Shown here piece by piece: positions 10,101-18,437 of a stretch of 64,000 bases of DNA. Origin of the DNA: Petrimonas mucosa (GTDB lineage Bacteria > Bacteroidota > Bacteroidia > Bacteroidales > Dysgonomonadaceae). Where the stretch lies: contig NZ_LT608328.1 in assembly GCF_900095795.1 (NCBI RefSeq), positions 2,473,001 to 2,537,000 of the forward strand. The letters run 5' to 3'. Position numbers and translations under genes: made by a program. Within the stretch, counting starts at the first letter, position 1. Each line of letters begins with the position of its first letter. The notes below the pieces were generated by a model. That model worked only from the letters and a program-made list of their open reading frames with translations, did not search any database and was not told the DNA's origin.

Positions 10101-10506
10101 TATTTTCAGTACCATTATTGCTTTCAGGTTCATTAAGTAAAGTGTTAATTGTGACACTATTATCATATTCTATTTGATCATTTACATCAATTTGTGTTTT
10201 CTCATTTATATTTTCTTCTTTCACAAATGGTGTTTGTCCCGTTTCTGTTCTTGATTTATTATTTCTTCCACAATCGTTTATGTCTTCTTGAATATTTGAG
10301 TTAGTAAAATTGCTAATTTCAGGATTTTTAATCTCAATTGAAGTAACATCAAAAGTGTCTCTCTTACCTTTAGATTTGTGAAGATTTCTTTTTCGTATTA
10401 ATCGAACAATTAAAAATATAATAGTCGCACTAAATGCGATTAAACTTACCCAAATAGATGACGGATAAGTTTGTGAAAATTTAATTATTTCATTAACGTA
10501 TTCCAT
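7180..10506 (-). CDS. Membrane-anchored 1108-residue protein, DruH-like by context
   Basis: I do not recognise a named domain. One transmembrane helix lies near residues 18-38 and is followed by a basic KRNLHKSK stretch, so the bulk is probably cytoplasmic. Residues of about 50-150 are acidic and Asn-rich, likely a flexible linker. A helical region follows (about 160-430), and the rest (about 450-1100) is dominated by short alternating hydrophobic stretches typical of beta-sandwich repeats. There is no ATPase, nuclease or methylase motif. It overlaps the giant helicase gene downstream by 8 bp. In type III Druantia a large protein without recognised domains (DruH) pairs with a DruE helicase, and size and gene order fit that here. 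This assignment is an inference from context. The gene is AT-rich compared with the SNF2 gene upstream. Confidence 0.55.
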   Translation of the reverse strand: MEYVNEIIKFSQTYPSSIWVSLIAFSATIIFLIVRLIRKRNLHKSKGKRDTFDVTSIEIKNPEISNFTNSNIQEDINDCGRNNKSRTETGQTPFVKEENINEKTQIDVNDQIEYDNSVTINTLLNEPESNNGTENIEVEINPHIISNEKIAEDDQLWTIPQKRRIPCKDVQKNDISELLQKIDRIFAENKLLGNYDFTEDEYSALLENVGLLCSSLLSYGNVFEENYHKLIFATLVEIAKRWKDFDNKDDTEENSRFWDYISKHLINEDYINQKLYQAFTDVISQLGRKHLIPIVLTGKKYYSTLMMHSFAPKNSIFSFYDLCYNIFKNDLDFGFTNDDEWQCERFASEIANFLGHGYREDKKVTIGSSVYSIKIGLRSFALNEDLFIDFVEFIKDTLFHINKLFYKEPINEDTRLKHYIVEWWKNKSESEKVSGDTNRKRRVPTVSKGDIVAKYIRDDSSVFIYIPSIRLDDDNSIVSLKVFVNGEQIRSEEIKTKRGELVVATKQIELELNDLLKYSDAINLRVEIKENHKIIFDSERNKATSLHREFILFEGEKEVLSQINKPNNYFVYSKDIDALKSVPNELTTYGTNLYNIYPKAGESLSGEIKQVFFVDKTKTASIGKTPCLIGEVQNVEWFFDDISCMVYSGGVKLLIPENTNLKALELRIDDKAHKLHELGFERIESGCYHFGLKVMGLIPENNPTEIILYSYEKELTILRETLIVMPNLKIQFNHPFYYGDIERKLTVYNGDEDIVLTWSKQDNEIKCPINDGMLVIKIAYLRWRINNNDWHNEPINRKLWYKDFLANGDILEIDNPNENDDITILGKVNGESFEIIKNQNGKFEIGRAIYANEGITDISVCIVYGKEIFEIFTVSTKEHFIANPLSYIDGKVLWNVEDTFIGDKNNEFFLIIKSPDNNFRSKIDCKTCEIRNLHEDICKIQVKIKDKNIFSKAENYQLIFEGELLIGSPDKLRFKYKKIRLLSANCFNSKKSEWIPFIPNYFIDKLQYLEDSETIYYIGRLHVIDQNGNTRVLNTMINEKGTYDIINPVRIELRDNNTLWLAAGLEGREINIGNLFCDKLRKGICNIQKQDNRYDEIILYKFKEEEDV

Positions 10507-10561
10507 AATAATTGCGTTTATCAGGTTATATTAATTCTTCCAGAGTGTTGATAGAAAATCT

Positions 10562-11239
10562 TCATCGAGGCAGCGATTTCTCTTTATCGGTTGTATCTAA
10601 CAACTGTTTCTTCAGTACTTTTATTTCCATCGATATTTGAAGCTGAAGATTGAACTGTACCTCCTTTTTCAGTTTGGCTTCCAGCCGGGCAATCTTGTTT
10701 CTGATCTTCTCCGCTTCCTGTTGCTGTTCCACTGCTTTGCTAAGTTCCCTGCCGGGCTCTTTCTTCAATTTGTTGCCGGCAATCTGATAGACAAAGTTGT
10801 GGTAAATACGTTCCAGATCGAGTCCCGTAATGGAGAGGGTGACTTCCTCTTCAGGTTTCCAATCGGTGGTGTATGACTCCACAATCCGGAATTTCCCTTT
10901 CACGTTCTCGTATTCTTCCTTGTAGTGAATCAACAAACGGTACTCACTTTTAAACCTGAGGATAAAGAGGATATGCCTGGGGATGACTCTCTCAATCACC
11001 TCAAAGATCTTCTCGTTACATTCCTTTTTTTTGAGGAAAACGGTCAGCACGTCTATCTGCCGCACCTTATCGCTCCTGTTCACGTTGAGGGTTTCGGCTG
11101 TGAGGGTATGGCTCCAGACAATCTGTTCAATATCATCGATCATGGCTCTTTTTACGATGGGAGTCATCGTGGCATGGGTGTAAAAACTCTCTTTCGGCAG
11201 CCTGAGGCCTTTGTGGGTGGATGAAGGGAACTGAATCAT
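10562..11239 (-). CDS. DUF4391-type protein
   Basis: The 225-residue protein resembles DUF4391 proteins: a globular N-terminal part with a FILRFKSEYRLLIHYKE core near 90-110, a middle LDLERIYHNFVYQIAG segment, and a charged coiled-coil tail (about 160-225). No catalytic motif is evident. DUF4391 genes are commonly found beside SNF2-type or type III restriction helicases in phage-defence loci. Here it starts 2 bp after the stop of the PLD/SNF2 helicase, so the two are surely co-translated and probably act together. The base composition matches that helicase and not the AT-rich genes downstream. The biochemical role is unknown; the coiled coil suggests oligomerisation or a structural role in a complex. 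Confidence 0.7.
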   Translation of the reverse strand: MIQFPSSTHKGLRLPKESFYTHATMTPIVKRAMIDDIEQIVWSHTLTAETLNVNRSDKVRQIDVLTVFLKKKECNEKIFEVIERVIPRHILFILRFKSEYRLLIHYKEEYENVKGKFRIVESYTTDWKPEEEVTLSITGLDLERIYHNFVYQIAGNKLKKEPGRELSKAVEQQQEAEKIRNKIARLEAKLKKEVQFNLQLQISMEIKVLKKQLLDTTDKEKSLPR

Positions 11240-11241
11240 GA

Positions 11242-14200
11242 TCAGGATGATTTATGTTTCACAACCAGAAAGCAGATCAGTTCAAAATCATGCAGCCCTT
11301 TGATGGCTGCGCCCGTAGGGATGGTGTCGGCAGTCGTGAAGAAGCTTTCAATTTCCTTTTCGGTTTTCACCTGAACGATGGATCCTATCGCCGCTTCCAG
11401 GAGACGGGAGTAACGATCCAACTTCCGCCCGTCGTGTGTCTCCGAGTTAAATTCGCGGCACAGTTCCACGATCGGCTCAGACCTGCCCTTGCAGAGATGA
11501 CGCATCGTGTCCAGCAGCTTCTTCGGGGAGAGATGATTGCAGATCACCTCCTCATTGGATGAAATGTATACCATGTAGAAGGGATGCAACCGATTCTGGT
11601 TATCGATGTTCACGCCGTTGCTGATGTTCTTCAGAATGTAAAAGACGCCTTCGGGAGCATCATCACTGGCTTCCACAATGGCATGCAGCCCGAATGGAGC
11701 GTGGTTGATATCGGGATCGGATTTCATGTATTCAAGCAGGTCGAGCCGGAACTCGTTCAAGCCAAGATCCATTATTGAGATACCACTGTTCATCTCTTCA
11801 ATATCGACCACTTCATCCATCAGCCGTTGTAGTTGCTGCTTGCGGTATTCCAGATCACCCTTTTCCTCCTCGCTGATGGGATTGTCATCACCCGTGGCGG
11901 TCATCACCGAGATCTTCATCCGTGTCTCCACCCTTGCTTTCAAGTTGATGTAATCATCGAGCGAGAGGTCTGGCCAGAAGTTGACCAGTTGGATCACCTC
12001 GTTGCGACTTCCAATACGGTCGATCCGTCCGAACCGCTGGATGATGCGCACCGGGTTCCAATGGATATCATAGTTGATCAGGTAGTCACAGTCCTGCAGG
12101 TTCTGTCCCTCGGAAATACAGTCTGTGGCAATCAGGACGTCGATCACATGGTGATTCTCCGGCATAATCAATTCTTTCTGCTTGGAGATTGGGGAGAAGC
12201 AGGTAAGCACGGTGTTCATGTCGTTACGTAGCCGTGGACAGGTGGATCGGCCTTCCACCGAGCCGGAGATCAGCGCGGTGTTGAGCCCGTATTGCTGTTT
12301 AACATGGGCACTGACATGTTCGTAGAGGTATTCCGATGTGTCGGAGAAAGCGGTGAAGATTAAAATCTTCTTATTATCACCATTGATGGGGTGTGCCATC
12401 TTATCGTCGATAACCGAGAGCAGCGTCTGCAGTTTGTAGTCGTGCTCAGGGGTAATGTCATTGACAAAGAAGAGCAGTTCATGCAGGATGGCACTGTCAT
12501 GTGCCAGCTCTGCAGCCCAGGAAGCGGTATCCATATCGGCCAGGGAAATTTTCACCTTTCTTCCCACGAAGAGATCGGTATTCTGGTCATCGATCTCCAA
12601 ATCGTTTTCACTGACCAATCCTTCCACCTGAAACGATTCGGTGTAGTTCTTCGAGTTGATGGTCTCGAGGGTATCGTCGATCAGCTGCTTGATCTTGGTT
12701 ACGGTGAGACGGAACGAATGGACCGAGCTCTCGAGTCGTTTCAGCAGGTTGATGTTCATCAGCCGCTGGATGCCCTTTTCACGGTCGGACTGACGGAAAA
12801 AGGTGTTACCCATATCTCTTCCGTACTTTTTTTCATACTTCTCCTGCCTGCTGGGAAAAACATATTCCGAGGGGGTATAGATGCTCAGGTTGAGCTGGGT
12901 GAGCAACTCGTATATTTCATCGTAGTTGATGGCTCCATTCTTTTGGGTAAGCGACGGACGGATGGAGACCGGTTTCAGACGTGTAGGAAAGTTTCCAACT
13001 GCGGTAGTATCATAATATTTCTGAATGTGCTTTCTGGAGCGGGCGATGGTGACGCTGTCGAGCAGTTCGAAGAAGTCGAAGCTTAACATGTCGAGCAGCG
13101 TATTGGTGGTTCGCTCTTCCACACCCAGTTTGCTCCACCGGTTATAGGCAGCCTGCGCCTGTCGGAAAATATCGTCGATGCTCTGTTTCGTATCCAGCAG
13201 CTGCTCAATTTTTTCGGGTTCACCTTCGTAAGCAAGCGCCAGCTGGTTGCGCAGGTCGAAGAAGCGGTTGTTTACCGGTGTGGCGGAGAGCATCAGCACC
13301 TTGGTGCGAACGCCTGTACGGATCACCTTGTTGAGCAGCTTCAGGTAACGGTTCTCCTTCTTCTCCTCATCACCATAGATCTGTCCGCCGTTGCGGAAGT
13401 TGTGGCTCTCATCGATCACCACCAGGTCGTAATTGCCCCAGTTGATCCGGTCGAGCGGCAGCCCGTTGGAGTTGCCGTTGTCGCGGGACAGGTCGGTGTG
13501 ATACAGCACATCGTACCGCAGGCGATCCTTGGCAATGGGGTTGTTGGTGAGGTTGCTGCGGAAGGTGATCCAGTTGTCGCCCAGTTTCTTGGGACAGAGT
13601 ACCAGCACCGACTTGTTCCGGTTCTCGTAGTACTTTATTACCGCCAGGGCGGTAAATGTTTTGCCAAGCCCCACACTGTCGGCCAGGATACAGCCATTGA
13701 ACTTCTCCAGCTTGTTGATGATGGCCAGGGCGGCATCTTGTTGAAAATTATAGAGTTTGTTCCAAATCTCACTCGATTTGAAGCCGGTGGCCTCGTTGGG
13801 CAACACATCCTCCGAAAGATCTTCCAGAAACTCATTAAAGATATTGTAGAGGGTGATGAAATAGATATACTCAGGGGCATTCTCCCGATAAACATTTGAA
13901 ATGTGTTCCACTACCTGATCGGTCACCTCCTGCATCCGTTCTTCATCCTCCCACAGCTCGTTGAATACTTCCAGGTACTGTGCACTCAAAGGAGCAGCAA
14001 TGCGGTTGATGAGGCTGAACATCTGATTACCCTTCTCTTTTCCCAGATCCACCGTGGTAAAACCGTTCACCGGGGCATAAGCCACCTCTTCCTCCTGACG
14101 GAGATGGATAAACCCGCCCATCTGGTCGTGGGTAGTGTTGGTCTTGAAACGTACCCGCTGACGGATCCATTCGGCACACTCTCGTGCAATCGCCTTTTGA

Positions 14201-14487
14201 GACAGTTCATTCCGTAGTCGCACCTCGAACTCTGTTCCATACAGGCTCCGCTCCCGGGTTAACTGTGGAATGAAAAACTCTCGCTTCTCCTTGGGCGTTT
14301 TCTCTCTCAGAAAAGTGGGTGAGGTGAAGATAAAGCGCAGCTCATCAATCGCCTGCAACTCTTTCTTCAGTTCCTGATAAGCGAAGATTGAGAAACTGGC
14401 AGCAGCTATCGAAAGCTTACTCCCCCTGCCTATCGTTTTTTCTAACTCATCCCCGAGCTTATGGTTGATGTTGTCGATTAACTTCAT
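11242..14487 (-). CDS. PLD-like/SNF2 superfamily 2 helicase
   Basis: The protein has about 1081 residues from ATG at 14487. A TTG four codons earlier also opens the frame, but the ATG is preferred. The N-terminal 150 residues resemble phospholipase D-like modules seen in SNF2-type defence helicases (ASFSIFAYQELKK, FIFTSPTFLR), though I see no complete HxK motif. The ATPase core has Walker A ADSVGLGKT, box II DESH, motif III LSATP, and the C-lobe motifs ATDCISEGQNLQ and QRFGRIDRIGS. Such proteins translocate on double-stranded DNA and often belong to restriction-like systems. It is followed at 2 bp by a DUF4391 gene. No methyltransferase gene is present nearby, so a classical restriction-modification pair is not visible. 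The coding sequence is visibly more GC-rich than the defence genes on both sides, suggesting a separate origin. Confidence 0.88.
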   Translation of the reverse strand: MKLIDNINHKLGDELEKTIGRGSKLSIAAASFSIFAYQELKKELQAIDELRFIFTSPTFLREKTPKEKREFFIPQLTRERSLYGTEFEVRLRNELSQKAIARECAEWIRQRVRFKTNTTHDQMGGFIHLRQEEEVAYAPVNGFTTVDLGKEKGNQMFSLINRIAAPLSAQYLEVFNELWEDEERMQEVTDQVVEHISNVYRENAPEYIYFITLYNIFNEFLEDLSEDVLPNEATGFKSSEIWNKLYNFQQDAALAIINKLEKFNGCILADSVGLGKTFTALAVIKYYENRNKSVLVLCPKKLGDNWITFRSNLTNNPIAKDRLRYDVLYHTDLSRDNGNSNGLPLDRINWGNYDLVVIDESHNFRNGGQIYGDEEKKENRYLKLLNKVIRTGVRTKVLMLSATPVNNRFFDLRNQLALAYEGEPEKIEQLLDTKQSIDDIFRQAQAAYNRWSKLGVEERTTNTLLDMLSFDFFELLDSVTIARSRKHIQKYYDTTAVGNFPTRLKPVSIRPSLTQKNGAINYDEIYELLTQLNLSIYTPSEYVFPSRQEKYEKKYGRDMGNTFFRQSDREKGIQRLMNINLLKRLESSVHSFRLTVTKIKQLIDDTLETINSKNYTESFQVEGLVSENDLEIDDQNTDLFVGRKVKISLADMDTASWAAELAHDSAILHELLFFVNDITPEHDYKLQTLLSVIDDKMAHPINGDNKKILIFTAFSDTSEYLYEHVSAHVKQQYGLNTALISGSVEGRSTCPRLRNDMNTVLTCFSPISKQKELIMPENHHVIDVLIATDCISEGQNLQDCDYLINYDIHWNPVRIIQRFGRIDRIGSRNEVIQLVNFWPDLSLDDYINLKARVETRMKISVMTATGDDNPISEEEKGDLEYRKQQLQRLMDEVVDIEEMNSGISIMDLGLNEFRLDLLEYMKSDPDINHAPFGLHAIVEASDDAPEGVFYILKNISNGVNIDNQNRLHPFYMVYISSNEEVICNHLSPKKLLDTMRHLCKGRSEPIVELCREFNSETHDGRKLDRYSRLLEAAIGSIVQVKTEKEIESFFTTADTIPTGAAIKGLHDFELICFLVVKHKSS

Positions 14488-14520
14488 TGAACTTACCAAG
14501 TGTCTCTAATTGGACCAATA

Positions 14521-14967
14521 TTAAAATAATTGAATCGTCTGTATATCTTTATTTAATTCACAAAAATCATCAGACCATTCGAACTCAATATCAATCTTGC
14601 TGTAACTACTATCTTTACTCATGAAAGCTCGAATTTCGATATCAATGTTGTTTTGGGGTCGAATGTCAATGGGACAAGGATTGTTAGCAACTTGAAAGTT
14701 ACCCATCTCTGGAATAATAACGTTTACGTTTCTAGCAATTGCTTTTCCTTTGTTGTAAACTTTAATAATCCTTTTATACCTATCTCCCTTTATGATGTGT
14801 GCTTCTATAATGGCTTTCTTCTCATCTACTTTTTGTTTCTTAATTAATTCAAGTTTATATTGATTAATCTTTTCATCTTGACTTTTAATTTTTTTGTCGT
14901 GCTTGCAATACGTAAACACACCCCATAATAATGCTAAACAGGAGATAATTAAACCAGCAACTGCCAT
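14521..14967 (-). CDS. Small membrane protein with coiled coil and beta domain
   Basis: This 148-residue protein starts with a transmembrane helix (about residues 2-21, LIISCLALLWGVFTY). A charged coiled coil follows (about 24-55), then a beta-rich region (about 55-148) with GKAIARNVNVIIP, reminiscent of Ig-like folds in small membrane-anchored proteins. No catalytic motif is seen. The gene starts 2 bp after the stop of the zinc-ribbon gene, so the pair is co-translated. Its stop lies 33 bp before the SNF2 helicase start, so it may also share that transcript. Function is unknown. The AT-rich composition resembles the GmrSD-like and DruH-like genes. Confidence 0.65.
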   Translation of the reverse strand: MAVAGLIISCLALLWGVFTYCKHDKKIKSQDEKINQYKLELIKKQKVDEKKAIIEAHIIKGDRYKRIIKVYNKGKAIARNVNVIIPEMGNFQVANNPCPIDIRPQNNIDIEIRAFMSKDSSYSKIDIEFEWSDDFCELNKDIQTIQLF

Positions 14968-14969
14968 AA

Positions 14970-15242
14970 TTATTTTATTTTAAAATTTTTACTCCCTTTA
15001 AAGATTTTATTAAACGAATCATCCAACGCTTTCTGAGCATCTTTCTCAATTTCAGTCTTCATTCTCAGAATTTCATCGTCTATATAGGGTTGGTTCAACT
15101 CAACTAACTCATCATATCCACCGGGATATTCCTTTCCACACCGATTACACTTAACAGACAATTCGTTTTCAACGCAATCCAAATCAGTATCTCCACAAAC
15201 GATACATCTCAATAAAATGTTCCTATTGTAATTTTCTTTCAT
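14970..15242 (-). CDS. Small zinc-ribbon protein
   Basis: The 90-residue protein has two knuckles, CIVCG near 13-17 and CNRCG near 32-36, spaced as in a four-cysteine zinc ribbon. A helical, charged C-terminal half follows. It resembles small single-domain zinc-ribbon proteins found in bacterial defence islands, but I cannot assign a function. It lies between the GmrSD-like gene (63 bp upstream) and the small membrane protein gene (2 bp downstream). Binding of nucleic acid or a protein partner is possible. Confidence 0.65.
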   Translation of the reverse strand: MKENYNRNILLRCIVCGDTDLDCVENELSVKCNRCGKEYPGGYDELVELNQPYIDDEILRMKTEIEKDAQKALDDSFNKIFKGSKNFKIK

Positions 15243-15305
15243 GAAAAATAATTGTGGTGATCCTACTTGATATTCCTGACATTGGTTTCATTCCAAGCTG
15301 GCTGC

Positions 15306-17207
15306 TCAGTCATCTTGTGTTATATCACTGGAAGTAAGTTGATTTTCTTCATCAAGCAACATAAGCTGGGAAAAGTCAACCGTTTCATCAATAAGCTCTT
15401 CATCATTCTTATACTCACCTTCTTCAGAGATAGCCTGTTCTCGCATGATTGGTTTTCCCATGGCCTTTTCAATTTTCTGCAAGATGCGTTCCTTTCTGTC
15501 ATTGAAGAAACCTTTAAAGTCGTCCTTATACATAAATTCAGGATTGACGACATGTGACTTTAATATTTCAATAAATTCATCATCTGATACACCAACATTT
15601 TTCTTTATACGGTCCAGATATTTGCTGGGTGCATCTCCACTTACAATACGATTTGTTCTGCCCGATAAGGGTGTTTTGTTGATGATAGAATCATATTCGT
15701 CACGGGAAATGGCATTTTCTTTTTTTTCACACCACGCCACCGGGAAAATATGATGAATATCTATCGACTCAGAGAAGTAAGTACTGATATCAATCTTCGT
15801 TCCTGATAACCAGTCTCTGGTATTATCATCCATCAGTATAGCATAGATTCCCTTATATGCGGCACTATTTCGTGTTCTCAGTGTATGTAGTCGTGACGGA
15901 ACAAAATTGGCATCATAGATTGTTTTCGGTTCAGGACCATTCTTTAATATCCAATCAACAACCTGTACAATGTCGAGGGCATATCTTGTTTCGTTTGCAG
16001 AGCCATATAATTCACCGAAAACACCGCACCAGAACCACCGCATCAACTTGGTTTTGTTTCCCACATTGTCAATATCCTTTCCCAGTTGTGAGAGAATGGC
16101 TGCCATAGGCACCAATTGAGTTGTATATGGGACATCTCTTGAGTGAAAGATATGGTTTTCTACGAGAATTTTGGAGGCTTTGATAAAACCATCCACAATC
16201 TGATTTCTATACTTTTTATAATCAGACAACTCCAGATTGAGCATCTCTTTCCTCTTGGCACTTACTGCAGGAAAGTTATCTTTTTGACCCACCTGCTCAA
16301 GATCAATTTTTCTCCGATAAGTAGAAAAGAGAGTGATAGCCTGAATAAAATCAATCTCACTGGTCTTATCGAGTACTTTAAAAGATTTGAATTTCGATTT
16401 AATATGATTCCAATCTTCCTTCAGATCAAATTCTTCAGAGGCAAAAGAAGCAGTAAGCAATTCAAAAACAGAGAGCGATACACCACCCGTATTTACCTTT
16501 TCAAAAACCTGGCATACTGCTTCCTTAGGATTATCTTTAGTCATTTCAATCACAGGAAGCGAGTAATTATTAAAACCCAGAATAATTCTTCTGTGGAATT
16601 CATTCCAAAACTTAATTTTTTCCTTGTCATATTCCCAAAATTCGAAAAAAGATGGGAACCATGTATCATACTCGTCTATAAGGCTAACGGGGTACATCAT
16701 GTTCTCAAATTCCTTCTCTCGGGTTGTTAGATCCAATACTACATCGCGACCAATATTCTCAGTTACTATTTTGTTTTCGTTGATTGAAAATATTGCTTCT
16801 TCAAGATCAGTATCCGGATCCAGGGCTTTCTGCATATCAATATAATACCACCTTTTTATCTCATACCCCTTAGCATTTCTTGTTTTTACAACTTTATTGG
16901 ATATGATTGCCTGGTAAAGTGACGTGAGCCGTTGCTGTCCATCAAGAATCAACATCTCTGGTTTTTTGCCGTTTACATCAGGTGCACCCTCAATGGCTTT
17001 TGTCTTGAACCGGATGGATTCATTTCCGTTTTCAAGCAGCATCACCGCTCCTATGGGAAATGACTTCGCGACACTAGCTAATATTCCTTTTATGCGATTG
17101 TCATCCCATACCCATCCTCGTTGAAAGTCGGGCAATTGAATTTTCCCTTCATGGATACTCTTTAATATCTCATACAGACTGGTTTTTTTTGAATCAAATG
17201 TTTCCAT
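15306..17207 (-). CDS. GmrSD-type restriction enzyme (DUF262/DUF1524)
   Basis: This 633-residue protein fuses an N-terminal DUF262 domain to a C-terminal DUF1524 domain. DUF262 is recognised by LPDFQRGWVW near 25-34 and the nucleotide-binding DGQQR at 89-93, which follows a hydrophobic MLIL strand. DUF1524 has the His-Me finger nuclease signature HHIFP at 485-489 and the paired GRTNRIVSG near 516-524. The family includes GmrSD and BrxU, NTP-dependent type IV enzymes that cut phage DNA with modified cytosine. Length fits a single-chain enzyme. It is the most upstream gene of the minus-strand island and has a candidate promoter at 17270-17278. Both active-site motifs look intact, so the gene is probably functional. 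Which DNA modification it recognises cannot be read from sequence. Confidence 0.9.
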   Translation of the reverse strand: METFDSKKTSLYEILKSIHEGKIQLPDFQRGWVWDDNRIKGILASVAKSFPIGAVMLLENGNESIRFKTKAIEGAPDVNGKKPEMLILDGQQRLTSLYQAIISNKVVKTRNAKGYEIKRWYYIDMQKALDPDTDLEEAIFSINENKIVTENIGRDVVLDLTTREKEFENMMYPVSLIDEYDTWFPSFFEFWEYDKEKIKFWNEFHRRIILGFNNYSLPVIEMTKDNPKEAVCQVFEKVNTGGVSLSVFELLTASFASEEFDLKEDWNHIKSKFKSFKVLDKTSEIDFIQAITLFSTYRRKIDLEQVGQKDNFPAVSAKRKEMLNLELSDYKKYRNQIVDGFIKASKILVENHIFHSRDVPYTTQLVPMAAILSQLGKDIDNVGNKTKLMRWFWCGVFGELYGSANETRYALDIVQVVDWILKNGPEPKTIYDANFVPSRLHTLRTRNSAAYKGIYAILMDDNTRDWLSGTKIDISTYFSESIDIHHIFPVAWCEKKENAISRDEYDSIINKTPLSGRTNRIVSGDAPSKYLDRIKKNVGVSDDEFIEILKSHVVNPEFMYKDDFKGFFNDRKERILQKIEKAMGKPIMREQAISEEGEYKNDEELIDETVDFSQLMLLDEENQLTSSDITQDD

Positions 17208-17269
17208 AGCAGATCAAGCTAATTCAAATATTTAGAAAAATTATTTTGTTCTACAAGTTAAAATGATTT

Positions 17270-17278
17270 ACAAATATA
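17270..17278 (-). promoter_or_regulatory. Candidate promoter of the GmrSD-like gene
   Basis: On the minus strand TATATTTGT fits the TAnnTTTG core of the Bacteroidota -7 box, about 63 bp before the ATG at 17207. No TTG sits at the expected -33 distance. The surrounding 17208-17337 is AT-rich, with nothing else recognisable. Confidence 0.4.
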
Positions 17279-17337
17279 TAAAATTAAAACAGCAAAAGAG
17301 TTAAAAAAAGTTTTCTAAACGACCAATAATTTTTCTT

Positions 17338-18422
17338 AATGTATATCCGCAGTTATTCCTAAAGAATTTAGCGGAAAAATAGTTATAAATAAGTTCGCAA
17401 ATGCTTACACAAATCACAGATATTCATTATATTTACATTCTGAACACATGTAATATTTCAAGCTATGAATATCCTGGATTTTGCTATAAATTACCCCGAT
17501 GAGGAAACCTGTCGGGAAAAATTCAAACAACAAAGAGACCAAATGGGAGTTACCTGCCGTCGTTGTAATTGTAAGGAGCATTATTGGCTGGAAAACAAGC
17601 AGGCTTACGAATGCAAGCGTTGCCAAGCGCGCCAGACGCTGCGTTCGGGCACGGTCATGCAGCATTCCAACCTGCCATACCGTTACTGGTTCGTGGCCAT
17701 GCACCTGCTCACGGCTACCAAGGGCTCCTTTTCCGCCGCCGAGATACAGCGACAGCTGGGGCACAAGCGTTACCAGCCCATATGGGAAATGGTCAATAAA
17801 CTGCGTGACGTGATGGGCAAGCGTGACGACAAGTACACGCTCGAGGGCGCCATCGAGCTGGACGACGCCTTCTTTTCCACCGAGATATCCGTTGAAGAGA
17901 AGGAGAAACCGTTGAAACGCGGCCGTGGAAGCCAAAAAAGACCAAGGTCCTGGTGATGGCTGAAAGCAAAACGGTTGAAAACCCCAAACCGGGTAAAAAA
18001 CCCAAGAAGGCCAGATACCTGAAGATGAAAGTCATCAACGACTTGAAAGCCGATACAATTACAAAGAATGTCAAAGAGCATGTCGAAAGCACGGCGGATC
18101 TGACCACCGATGATTCAACTTCTTACACTAAATTGAAAGAGCATGTTCATTCACATACGGCATCTGTTATTCCACACCAGGATCTTTCCAAGGTGCTGCC
18201 CTGGGTGCATACCGCGATCAGCAATGCCAAACGACAGCTCCTGGGCGTGTATTACAAGATAAAACCAGAATACTTGCAATATTACCTCAACCAGTTCTGT
18301 TACAAGTTCAACAGGCGTTACTTCGGCGAGAACCAGTTTGACAGGCTGTTGATAGCCGCCGTATCGTGTGCGCCTGATTTCAAATCAAGAATTTACAATA
18401 GGAACTATTGCGGATAATCATT
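17338..18422 (+). mobile_element. IS1595-type element with imperfect terminal repeats
   Basis: Imperfect inverted repeats flank the transposase gene. TATCCGCA followed by TTCCTA at 17344-17361 matches the complement at 18399-18416 in 15 of 18 positions, and AATG outside each repeat extends the match. I see no convincing 8-bp target duplication. The right end lies 15 bp from the stop of mnmE, so the element marks the border between the defence island and core genes. Confidence 0.75.
17465..18417 (+). pseudogene. IS1595-family (ISXO2-like) transposase, frameshifted
   Basis: Two overlapping frames together make one ISXO2-like transposase of about 317 residues. The first frame (17465-17956) has the N-terminal zinc ribbon (CRRCNCKEHYW, CKRC) and the first catalytic Asp in IELDDAFF. 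The second (open at 17953-18417) carries the next acidic residues in TTDDSTSY and the C-terminal NAKRQLLGVYY region with the YL..Y..KFNRRY tail. The break falls at a run of six A (about 17934-17939); one more A would restore a continuous frame. A lost base is the simple reading. Programmed or transcriptional slippage at the A-run cannot be excluded, but the zero-frame codons do not form an ideal slippery heptamer. Confidence 0.85.
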
Positions 18423-18437
18423 TATTGTTTTGTGTGG

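Noticed and set aside
12391-13086. Long plus-strand open frame opposite the SNF2 helicase
   Set aside because: The minus-strand frame has all helicase motifs; the opposite frame has no recognisable domain or promoter and is a codon-bias shadow.
16143-16730. 195-codon plus-strand frame opposite the GmrSD-type gene
   Set aside because: Shadow of DUF262 coding sequence; no ribosome site or family features.
17930-17960. Programmed -1 frameshift in the IS1595 transposase
   Set aside because: The zero-frame codons at the A6 run do not give a good X XXY YYZ heptamer, so a lost base is the simpler explanation.
17330-18430. Target-site duplication around the IS1595-type element
   Set aside because: The 8-bp flanks at either choice of ends do not match, so no duplication is claimed.
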